Assembly: GCA_002284615.2 (NCBI GenBank)
Contig: MU069606.1
Coordinates: forward strand, 339,825-350,695
DNA: 10,871 bases
DNA from: Dunaliella salina
Taxonomy: Eukaryota > Chlorophyta > Chlorophyceae > Chlamydomonadales > Dunaliellaceae
Direction of reading: 5' to 3'
The notes under the pieces are model-generated. The model ran no database searches, was not told the origin of the DNA, and saw only the letters and a program-made list of their open reading frames with translations. Both the position numbers and the translations under genes were made by a program. The number at the start of each line of letters is the position of its first letter. The stretch's first letter is position 1. Positions 1 to 6,959 of this stretch are shown here, piece after piece.

Positions 1-240
1 CTCCTCCTCACTGCGCAGCACTGCACCTCATCCTCTTCCCCAAAAGGGTATGACCCTCCGTACTGCTGCCGCACTGCACCTCATCCTCTTCCCCCCAAAA
101 AAGCATTCTCCACCCCACTGATACCGCACTGTTACCGCATCCGCATCTCCTCCTCTTCGCAACAAACGCAACCTCCTTGTCAACGACGCTGTACTGGTGC
201 CGCACAGTACCTCAACCTCATCCTACCTCCACCCTCTTGA
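1..240. repeat. Degenerate ~55-75 bp tandem repeat at the left edge
   Basis: The motif CACTGCACCTCATCCTCTTCC occurs at about 18-38 and 71-91, and a weaker CACAGTACCTCAACCTCATCC at about 203-223, with more decayed pyrimidine-rich copies between. On the minus strand the core reads GAAGAGGATGAG|GTGCAG, which looks like a coding end plus a splice donor, but no exon is demonstrable here. A short minus-strand open frame at 8-205 is best read as repeat translation. Confidence 0.5.
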
Positions 241-383
241 TGCCTCTTTCTTACACGGCTGTGGGTTTTTGAGCACAAGATCCCCCTCCAGACCCAAATG
301 TTGCCCATTCTATCCGAAAAAAAAGAGCTGCTCACCACAGGTGCCGCACCTGCACGAAAGCTGCTCCCAGCCACTTCATCTAC
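241..383. other. Intron sequence without recognisable feature
   Basis: Between the left-edge repeat and the short mobile insert I see no exon with convincing splice sites, no RNA gene and no repeat beyond decayed GCCGCAC motifs. It should belong to the intron downstream of the 2183-2359 exon. Confidence 0.4.
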
Positions 384-438
384 AAGGTCACAAGGTTACA
401 AGGTCATAAGGCCTCCAGTCAAAACAACTGACTGCTAG
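384..438 (-). mobile_element. Short SINE/LINE-end-like insert, copy 1
   Basis: A ~55-bp insert between two 13-bp direct repeats, CCACTTCATCTAC (371-383) and CCACTTCGTCTAC (439-451). On the minus strand it reads CTAGCAGTCAGTTGTTTTGA, then CTGGAGGCC, then a degenerate (TTGTAACC)n tail. The same body recurs at 6422-6485. Variable-length target duplications and a short-unit 3' tail are hallmarks of target-primed non-LTR retrotransposition, which sets the orientation. The element has no coding capacity. Confidence 0.6.
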
Positions 439-485
439 CCACTTCGTCTACACCTGCTTTTTTTCTAGCACCTTACACAGTGTCA

Positions 486-642
486 CTGCAGCCCTGCCAT
501 CCCGGACCTGGCACGTCTGCATTGTAGGCTGCCCTCCCATCCCGCACCTTGTCGACCTAAATTTTGCACCACCCTTCCATGCAGCACCTTGTCAATCTGC
601 ATCGTGTCCTGCCCTCCCCTCCCAAACCTTGTTGGTCTGCAC
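486..642 (-). repeat. 40-bp minisatellite, distal part
   Basis: About four degenerate units of the 40-bp repeat described at 1353-2190, recognisable by the plus-strand core CACCTTGTCRAYCTGCAT followed by a CCCTCCCATCCCG-type stretch. It is separated from the main array by a hAT-like element that duplicated the repeat sequence GTCTGCA(C/T). Divergence is higher here than near the exon, as expected for older units at the far end. Confidence 0.85.
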
Positions 643-1352
643 CAGGGATGAGTAATACGCGGGTTGGGGAGCGCTGAACGCGTACGCACGCGTAAAATAC
701 GCGTACGACGCGTACGAACGCGTAATTTATGTGCCATTCTGGGAGGGAGGGGTTTGGCAGGGAGGGACCCTCAGGGGGGGGGGGGCAACCACCCCCCAAC
801 CACCTCCCATGCAAGCTCCCTCCCCCCTCCCCTCGTCACACGTTTAAACATGCCCACAGAGGTTCTGAAAGGGACTTTGTCACAGTGTTCACTGCTGAAG
901 AAGGGGAAGAAGCTAGAATGCAATTGCAAGCTGTGCCCCGTCAGTGGTTTGGCGGTGCTTTCCGAATCAGGCAGCACTTCCTGAAAGTCCTGGGCAGTGG
1001 TGTAGCCAGCTGTGTGGTACCAGAGCAGCAGCAGCAGGAAGAGGGGTCCAACAGTGGGGGGGACTGGAGTGAAGAGGAAGAGGCTGTAGAGTAGAGCTGT
1101 CAAACAGACCAGTGAAGGTTGAGTAGATGTCGAGTTCTAGTGAACATTTTAATTTGTGTCCTAAGATTGTAAAAAAAGAAAGCGAGCAGCAAAATTCGAG
1201 AAGTTGGGTTCTGAGGTGTCCGGCGGGCCCGCAGGCCGCTGGCCCACACGCGTATTTCTCACGCCTGCAAAACAGCCATCTGAACCGTACGCGTATTTTT
1301 GCCAATTTGAGCCGTACGCATACATACGTGTTTCACGTATTACCCATCCCTG
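643..1352. mobile_element. Non-autonomous hAT-like element (CAGGGATGRGT family), 710 bp
   Basis: Terminal inverted repeats CAGGGATGAGTAATACGCG (643-661) and the complement of CAGGGATGGGTAATACGTG (ending at 1352), 17 of 19 matching. Flanks are GTCTGCAC (635-642) and GTCTGCAT (1353-1360), an 8-bp target duplication with one mismatch. The termini fit the hAT start pattern YARNG, and 8-bp duplications are typical of hAT. Subterminal regions are rich in ACGCGTA/CGTACG motifs. The interior has a G/C homopolymer-rich stretch (774-800) and an open frame ending at 1094 with an acidic C-terminus (DWSEEEEAVE). That frame could be a remnant of the parent transposase or a chance ORF; no transposase domain is recognised. 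The insertion lies in the 40-bp array. The element at 3148-5132 shares the CAGGGATGGGT end and is a relative. Confidence 0.88.
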
Positions 1353-2190
1353 GTCTGCATCTTGTAACGTCTTTTCATCCCCCACCTTGTCAATGTGTAT
1401 CTTGTACCGTCCTCCCATTCCACACTCTGTCAATTTGCATCTTGCACTACCCCTGCCTGCCTTGTCAATCTGCATCTTGTACTGCCCCTCCATACCAAAC
1501 TTTGTCAATTTGCAATTAGCACCACCCTTCCATCCCGCACCTTGTCAATCTGCATCTTGTACCGTCTTTTCATTCCACATTTTGTCAATCCACACCTTGT
1601 ACTTAACCCTTCCATCCTGCACCTTGTCAACCTGCATCTTGCACCAGCCTCCCATGCCGCACTTTGCCAATGTGCATATTTTACTGCCCTTTCATCCCGC
1701 ACCTTATCGATCCGCATCTTGTACACCCTCCCATCCCGCACCTTATTGATCTGCACCTTGTACCGTCCTTCTGTACTGCACCTTGTCAACCTGCATCTTG
1801 CACCATCCCTCCATCTTGCACCTTGTCAATCTGCATCTTGTACCGCCCTTCCATACCGCACCTTGTCGATCTGCATCTTGCACCATCCCTCCATCCCGTA
1901 CCTTGTCAATTTGCATCTTGTACCGCCCATCCACACCGCACCTTGTCGATCTGCATCTTGTACTGCCCTTCCACCCTGCACCTTGTCAACCTGCATTTTG
2001 CACTGCACTTCCACCCCACACTTTGTCAATCTGCATCTTGTACCGCCCTTCCATACCGCACCTCGTCAATCTGCATCTTGAATTGCCCTTCCACCCCACA
2101 CTTTGTCAGTCTGCATCTTGTACCCCCCTTCCATCCCACACTTTGTCAATCTGCATCTTGTGCCCCCCCTCCCATCCCGCACCTTGTCGA
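1353..2190 (-). repeat. 40-bp minisatellite seeded at an exon donor site
   Basis: About 21 head-to-tail units, with an exact 40-bp register from 1741 to 2140. A typical plus-strand unit begins CCTTGTCAATCTGCATCTTG and ends in a CCCTTCCATCCCGCA-type half. Read on the minus strand, the unit contains AAGATGCAGATTGACAAGG followed by TGCGGGATGG. That is the end of the 2183-2359 exon (ATGCAGATCGACAAG) plus its donor GTGCGG and the first intron bases. The array therefore consists of copies of the exon/intron junction running downstream into the intron. Forty is not a multiple of three, so donor choice in different units would shift the reading frame. The absence of stops makes long false ORFs in several frames. 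Confidence 0.92.
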
Positions 2191-2359
2191 TCTGCATCTT
2201 ATACCGCATCTCATCTTCCAGTGCTGCCAATTGCCGTGCTTGCTTGTCTCGGATCTGCTCCTGCCGAATCGCGTCCACCTCAGCCATGAGCTGCTGCCGA
2301 GCACGCTCCCGCATCGCCCACTCCTCGTCTTGCTTCCGCTGCTGCGCATCTGCCGTTGC
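2183..2359 (-). CDS. CFAP53: CFAP53-like internal exon (third)
   Basis: Exon of 177 bp, exactly 59 codons, phase 0 at both ends. On the minus strand it follows CTCCCTTGTGCACGCAG (AG at 2361-2360) and ends GACAAG|GTGCGG (GT at 2182-2181). The peptide runs ATADAQQRKQDEEWAMRERA, then RQQLMAEVDAIRQEQIRDKQ, then ARQLAALEDEMRYKMQIDK. The block ARQQLMAEVDAIRQEQIRDK matches the remembered CFAP53 block EARRQLVDEVMCTRKLQVQEK in order and spacing, and is the strongest family signal in the window. It joins in phase to the exon ending at 8880 across an intron of about 6.5 kb. Both ends have seeded tandem arrays: 117-bp units carrying the acceptor on the upstream side and 40-bp units carrying the donor on the downstream side. 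Because the donor is repeated in many 40-bp units, the true 3' boundary could lie in a neighbouring unit; the nearest one is chosen. The remaining C-terminal exons should lie left of the window. Confidence 0.8.
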
Positions 2360-2760
2360 CTGCGTGCACAAGGGAGTAGAGGGGGGTGCATTAGTGGCCA
2401 CACACAGCTAGTGCTGTGCGCACTCCGGCATCGCCCACTCCTCGCCTTGCTTCCGCTGCTGCGCACCTGCCGTTGCCTGCGTGCACAAGGGAGCAGAGGG
2501 GGGTGCATTAGGGGCCACACACAGCTAGTGCCGTGCATGCTCCGGCATTGCCCACTCCTTGTCTTGCTTCTGTTGCTGCACATATGCCGCTGCCTGCAGG
2601 CAAAAGGTGCTGTATGGAAGGGTGGTGCAGATGCAGATTGACAAGGTGTGGTACTTGTGCAAGGTGAAGTTGTCCTGATTGCAGCAAATAGCATTATGTC
2701 CTGCGAGTACAAGGGAGCAGGGGGGGATGAGTTGGTGGCCACACTCTGGACCCAGTCAGT
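2301..2760 (-). repeat. 117-bp tandem triplication carrying an exon acceptor
   Basis: Units at 2301-2417 and 2418-2534 are each 117 bp; a third starts at 2535, is interrupted near 2604 and resumes near 2704. Each holds, on the minus strand, the pyrimidine tract CCCTTGTGCACGCAG and the first ~59 bp of the 2183-2359 exon. The first unit overlaps the true exon. The others are pseudo-exon starts (ATAGAQQRKQGEEWAM in the second unit) with no matching exon end. The array extends upstream of the acceptor, into the intron. Confidence 0.88.
2604..2703 (+). repeat. Insertion carrying one inverted 40-bp unit
   Basis: About 100 bp interrupts the third 117-bp unit, with CCTGC at both junctions (2592-2603 and 2699-2704 region). 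Positions 2607-2651 hold one unit of the 40-bp minisatellite in opposite orientation: GATGCAGATTGACAAGG reads on the plus strand, against the minus strand in the main array. The rest (2652-2703) is unrecognised. Confidence 0.7.
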
Positions 2761-3060
2761 GAGGCCCTGCTTTTTGCCGCACTCAGGAAACAATGCTATT
2801 CGCCACACTGAAGGCAGGGTCAATGAGGCCCCCCAATTTTTGCCACACTCAGGACACCCTGCTATTTGCCACACTCAGTGCTCATTGAATGAGGGCCCCA
2901 ATTTTTGCCACACTCAGGACACCCTGTTATTTGCCACGCTCAGTACTCATTCAATGAGGGCCCTGATTTCTGACACACTCAGAACACACTGCTATTTGCC
3001 ACACTCAGACTCAGTCTGTGAGGTCCCCGGTTTTTGCCACACTCAGGATGTGAGGCCTCT
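2746..3060. repeat. ~66-bp tandem array with a doubled TTGCCACACTCAG core
   Basis: Four and a half units, with TTTTTGCCACACTCAGG-type starts at about 2771, 2837, 2902, 2967 and 3031 (spacing 64-66). Each unit holds two TTGCCACACTCAG half-repeats about 29 bp apart and a CAATGAGGGCCCC-type end. No link to an exon boundary was found. The minus-strand translation has CPECGK-like runs that imitate zinc fingers but are repeat artefacts. Confidence 0.85.
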
Positions 3061-3364
3061 GCTAGCTTGCTGATAAGGGAACCTTTCCTTAAGGCACGCA
3101 GCCTTTAACCTGCGTAAGCTTTCATTTTCTTCATGATTTCTTCTCACCAGGGATGGGTGATATGTGAAACGTGTTTGAACGTATCGATAAAACTGACGTC
3201 TAAACGCGTACACTTTAAATGCTTCAAATGCAAATGCTTAAATTGCCTAAAATGCCAATCGCACATAGCGCCTTTGTATGCGATGTATGCATCCTTCCCA
3301 CACTGAAACGCGTACGGTTCCTCCCAAACCCGCGTATGACTAGGAATCAGCACTGGCATATAGC

Positions 3365-4234
3365 TAGGGTTGGCCAGTTCCGTACATGAGATTTCATATA
3401 CGTGTATAATACGTGTATATCCGTATAATACAGCCGTATATCCGTAGAGTCCGTATAATTCAGAAGTTAAAAGTTCTCAGAATTAAGTCAAAGGGGGGTC
3501 ATTCTGCAGCTCTCGAAGAGCTGAGCATGCCTACCCAATCCTNTTCCACCAAAAAATGAAAGTTTGCGAGGCTAGGGCAGCCCAAACGTTCCAAANACAC
3601 CATGCACACAGGCATGGTTCACAGACGTCAATGTACTCCAGTTTGAAAGACCATAGCACCTCCCTCAATCCCAAAACTCTGTCTTCCTCCCATCAAGCCC
3701 ATCAACCACTTGCACACCTTTCCCAACATCCCAAACTTCCCCCCCCACACTTTCTTCCCACACCTTCCCCCCATCACTCATCCTCCTCTATCATACCNCA
3801 TACTTGCACTTCCTCCTGCTGGACTACTTGTGCCAGCATCTTGTGCAGCTGTGCTCCCTGTTGGTGTGCCTTGTGCTGATCCATCCCTTGCCTGAGTACC
3901 CCTTCGTGGTGTTGGGGCACCTGAAGCGTGGCCCCACATTCTTCAAACATTTTAAATCATGCAATCATTAAACAGCTTTGTTTATCTTTTGGTATCGAAT
4001 TTCAGCCACTCAATGTTTTGGCGAAGGGTCCCTTCGAAGGGTCCCTTTCTAAGGCACATACGAAATTTTGCCGTATTAGACGCTTATACCCGTCTAAGCG
4101 TCTAATACGGAATTTGCCGTATTAGACGCTTATACGGGTACGGATACGGAGGTCCCCACCACTTATACGGGCCGTCTTATACGTACCGTATATTGTACGA
4201 CGTCTTAGACCTTATATGGAATTGGCCAACCCTA
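3365..4234. mobile_element. Innermost hAT-like element (TAGGGTTGGCCA family), 870 bp
   Basis: Terminal inverted repeats TAGGGTTGGCCAGTTCCGTA and the complement of TAGGGTTGGCCAATTCCATA, 18 of 20 matching. The flanking CATATAGC (3357-3364 and 4235-4242) is an exact 8-bp duplication, the only perfect one here, consistent with the youngest insertion. The termini fit the hAT pattern YARNG. Subterminal regions are rich in CCGTATAA/TACGTGTATA motifs. The interior is pyrimidine-rich (3660-3880) with no recognisable transposase. Three ambiguous bases (3543, 3596, 3798) all fall inside it. Confidence 0.92.
4071..4135. repeat. Subterminal palindrome plus third direct copy
   Basis: CCGTATTAGACGCTTA (4071-4086) pairs perfectly with TAAGCGTCTAATACGG (4095-4110) around an 8-base loop. 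A direct copy of the first arm follows at about 4117-4132. It lies about 100 bp inside the right end of the innermost element and may be a set of transposase binding sites. Confidence 0.85.
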
Positions 4235-4395
4235 CATATAGCGCTATGCAACATAGCGCGATATAGCGCAATATCGCGCTTTATAGTTTCGGGATATCGC
4301 GCGTGCTAAAAATGGGTTTGCCAAAATCGCTCTTCTAAGGCCGTCTGAGGCCGTGAAATCAAAAAAATGTATATAGTTCAAGGGACAAGCCATGG

Positions 4396-4866
4396 ATGCA
4401 AAATGCACTGGACGACGAAGGCAAGCAGTCCCATGTGCAGGGGCGCGCCACCCCTAAGGACCTTTACCAAAGGCTGACGAGTGGGCGTGATAAGGAATGG
4501 AGTGATCGTTTCATTGCAAAAATCAAGCCAGAGTGTGGGGTGCTGGAGTGCAAGGTGTGGAAGGCCGACCTGAGCCCTACTGCAAACCCTTGCAGGGACG
4601 CAAAGACGCCATGTGTGCACATCAGCAGCAGAAGCAGCAGCAGGAGTAACAGCTCAGAGCAAAGGTGAAGGCAGCAGCAGCAGGCCAGGGAGGAACAGGA
4701 AGTGGAAGAGGTGGGCTGCACATGCATTGCAATGCCAATTGGCCAGCCCAATCCAAGAGGAACAAGATGGCATCTCTAGAGTGAGCTCCAGCCAGCACAA
4801 GCAGTTTCACAGACTGATGGCCATTCACACCATCAAGGAGGTGCCCTTCACCAGACTGGAGTGCTG
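4396..4866 (+). pseudogene. Possible hAT transposase N-terminal remnant
   Basis: Inside the middle element, an open frame from 4396 to 4668 reads MQNALDDEGKQSHVQ near its start. It continues with a DKEWSDRFIAKIKPECGVLE stretch and a CGVLECKVWK segment that could be a decayed BED-type finger, then a Ser/Arg/Gln-rich run and a stop. Another frame, ending at 4866, closes with QHKQFHRLMAIHTIKEVPFT, which resembles the hAT segment after the DNA-binding domain where a conserved PF motif occurs. A frameshift near 4670 would be needed to join them. The catalytic core is absent, so the element cannot move itself. The assignment is tentative; it may be unrelated sequence. Confidence 0.35.
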
Positions 4867-5140
4867 ATGTAGCATTATATTTGGGCCAGATCACGCCCAG
4901 AGCTCGACAAGATATAGTTGAGGGCATATAGATTATATGCCTTTAAGCGTTGGCAAGGGTGCTCTGTGCGCGGTCCCCCACCTGCCATCTGAATCTATGG
5001 CCAAATTCGACTTGGAAAGGGGAGTTCTGGAGAAGTGTATTGATTCTATATAGCGCAATATAGCGCTATATCGCACTACAGGTATGGCCCTTATAGCGCT
5101 ATATGCCGATCCCTACGCATGACCCATCCCTGGTTCTCAC

Positions 5141-6391
5141 TCATTGAAGCTTGAACAGATGGCTGAAGGCGTACGTGGTCTTCCCTCCTCAATAAGGAGT
5201 CCAGCATGTTCCTCACAATTGTGGCATACATGGATGAACGGATCGGTGGCCTTTCAGGTATCCCCACATAGCTGTCAGGGTGTTGTGTGAGCTCTCACCA
5301 CGCAGGACAAAGCGCGCAACAATTGCACCTGTTCATATCTGCAAGGAATGTTGCTGACTTTGCAGGTCGTCCCCACAAACAGAGCCCCCCCAACCAATTT
5401 CACTTTGCTCTCCATGGCTGCAGCAATCGCCCTCGCATTCCCCAAGCACGCACGACACGGTTTCATGTCCCATGCATTTGCAGTCCTGCTGAGAGGATGG
5501 TATGCAGAGGTGCTCCGTGAGGCTCTCAGGCTGTTTTGCATCAATTTTGGCAGAACAAGGTGGATTTCAAACCACCTCCGAATGACCAGCGCTCCTGGAG
5601 TAAAGCTGCTCTTAAGTGATCAAATCGGTAACACTTCCTTCCTTCCTTAAGTGATCTAATCAAGCTGTGGTGTCAGGTTTTGCAAATTGCACTGGGGAAG
5701 CGTGCTGGTGGGTTGACCCATTGGGTGTGCATGCCAATGCAGGAAGCGACATCACATTGCAACCGCTGCGTCCCCTGCTGCCCCAAGCACATCCCCGGGT
5801 GCTGCCCAGCATAACACGTTCATTGAAACTTGACTGAGGCCAAATAGTGGCCTGTGTGAAAAGGCCTGTGCATTTGACTGATTCAGCGGGCACAATTTTT
5901 CCACACTTGCGGTTCCCAGTGCCAATTTCTCACTAATGGTGCTGCCCAACATGACGGATCTCTATGGACTTTTGGGCCCAAGCCAGCTTACTGTCATTAA
6001 GAAAGTGTAGTGAATCTTTCCTGCCAACCCTGCACCTCTCCCGCCCATCCTTACACCATCTTGCAGGAAAAATATTTGCCATCCAACGCACTTGTCAGGT
6101 CCGGAAATGGAGAAGGGGCCGCTGAGGTATGGTCAAAAAACATTAAGTGAGACACTTAAACAAAAAGGGGGGGGGGGGGGGGTCCGTTTGTGGAGACCAC
6201 CTTCATATCTTTCCAGGGGTGCATCTTATTCATCAATGCCTCCATGCAAGCTAAAGAGATGTGGACATACTTCCGGGAACATACTCATTGTGTTGTGGGC
6301 ACCATATGCATTTATCTAAACATGGGTCACGAAGCCCCTGAGCCCCCCTACCTATGGTGGTTTTTCTACAATGCATGCCGGCTTACTCAAG
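5141..6391. other. Unresolved intronic sequence
   Basis: About 1.25 kb with no recognised gene. The longest unremarkable open frames (minus 5275-5544; plus 5348-5650; plus 6190-6504) have no family match that I know and no supporting splice sites. Small visible features are a 16-bp direct repeat CTTAAGTGATC(A/T)AATC at 5611-5626 and 5646-5661, a TTAAGTG/CACTTAA hairpin at 6143-6159 and a poly-G tract at 6167-6182. Mixed composition suggests old transposon sequence, but no ends were found. Confidence 0.4.
6167..6182 (+). repeat. Poly-G tract of 16
   Basis: Sixteen consecutive G residues follow an A-rich stretch. Such a run is prone to slippage and quadruplex formation, and its length in the assembly should be treated as approximate. 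Confidence 0.95.
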
Positions 6392-6421
6392 CACTTCATC
6401 ATGTCAATGAGGCCGGCGTTC

Positions 6422-6485
6422 AAGGTTACAAGGTTACAAGGTTACAAGGCCTCCAGTCAAAACGACTGACTGCTATAGCCTACTT
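6422..6485 (-). mobile_element. Short SINE/LINE-end-like insert, copy 2
   Basis: The same body as at 384-438, with three intact GTTACAAG-type tail units on the plus strand and the GGCCTCCAGTCAAAACGACT core. It lies between two 30-bp direct repeats (6392-6421 and 6486-6515, starting CACTTCA and ending GAGGCCGGCGTTC) with one mismatch. The core folds as CAGTC-AAAAC-GACTG. In minus-strand orientation the hairpin precedes the (TTGTAACC)n tail, as in 3' ends recognised by reverse transcriptases of some LINE groups. Confidence 0.62.
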
Positions 6486-6515
6486 CACTTCACCATGTCA
6501 ATGAGGCCGGCGTTC

Positions 6516-6959
6516 CTTTGCATTCTGCTTCATCAAGACCGCCCATACTCGCTGTTTCAAGACAGCACGTCCCTCACACTCTTCTGCATCAAAATCATCC
6601 ATGCCGTGGTGGTAAATCTCGAACATAAAAAAAATTGGGTGACACCGTGGACAGTTTACAGAAAATAAACTGTTTTCTGTAGACCTCGTGACAACTGAGG
6701 AAAAGCATAAGCTGAGTGCGTGATAAGACAATAGTTTAATCTGGGATAGTCTTATCGCTGCCTCTATGCATGATCAGATCACTAACCCAGGCAAAAATCC
6801 CTTTTGGTAGCCTATTCCAAGTAGAGGTCCAGAGGAACATGGAGTCCTCACACCTTGCTCCTCTGAATTTGTTTAGATATCAGTAACTTTATGTTAAAAA
6901 AGGAGGTCTCCAGTTATTTATTGACCAGTCGGCCAAGTACGTGTCGCCCTCTTGTCCAC
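6516..6959. other. Unresolved sequence with hairpins
   Basis: No gene is recognised; a minus-strand open frame (6498-6731) has no known family features. Two overlapping inverted repeats lie at 6651-6681, and GATAAGAC/GTCTTATC (6722-6729, 6749-6756) could form an 8-bp stem. Confidence 0.4.
6651..6681. other. Two mutually exclusive hairpins
   Basis: ACAGTTTA (6651-6658) pairs with TAAACTGT (6666-6673) around CAGAAAA. TACAGAAAA (6657-6665) pairs with TTTTCTGTA (6673-6681) around TAAACTG. The loop of each is part of the stem of the other. Function unknown. Confidence 0.7.

Larger units (their letters stand above)
3341..5115. mobile_element. Middle hAT-like element (TAGGRATC...GGCATATAGCGC family), ~897 bp when emptied
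   Basis: Left end TAGGAATCAGCACTGGCATA; right end is the complement of TAGGGATCGGCATATAGCGC. They align over TAGGRATC and GGCATATAGCGCTAT, with about five extra bases on the left. Flanks CGTATGAC (3333-3340) and CGCATGAC (5116-5123) form an 8-bp duplication with one mismatch. TAGCGC/GCGCTA motifs cluster at both ends (4240-4300 and 5050-5105), as in hAT subterminal regions. The interior keeps a possible transposase remnant (4396-4866). The innermost element sits 24 bp from its left end. Confidence 0.85.
3148..5132. mobile_element. Outer hAT-like element (CAGGGATGGGT family), ~202 bp when emptied
   Basis: Ends are CAGGGATGGGTGAT (3148) and the complement of CAGGGATGGGTCAT (ending 5132). Flanks CTTCTCAC (3140-3147) and GTTCTCAC (5133-5140) are an 8-bp duplication with one mismatch. 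Only 3148-3340 and 5124-5132 plus one copy of the inner duplication belong to this element; the remainder is a later insertion. The ACGCGTAC subterminal motifs and termini match the element at 643-1352. It is far too short to encode anything, so it is a MITE mobilised in trans. Confidence 0.85.

Noticed and set aside
1127..1749. Plus-strand open frames crossing the right end of the hAT element into the minisatellite
   Set aside because: They cross a transposon boundary and continue only because of the stop-poor repeat.
1395..2641. Long plus-strand open frames over the 40-bp repeat (1395-2081, 1664-2641 and others)
   Set aside because: They arise because the 40-bp unit lacks stops in several frames. 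The products are periodic and low complexity, and they run antisense to the supported exon.
2146..2874. 242-codon minus-strand open frame with CPECGK motifs resembling zinc fingers
   Set aside because: The cysteine motifs come from the 66-bp tandem unit and the frame is not that of the exon. There is no proper C2H2 spacing with histidines.
5275..5544. Minus-strand 89-codon open frame as a gene
   Set aside because: No recognised domain, no splice context and a composition like the surrounding intron.
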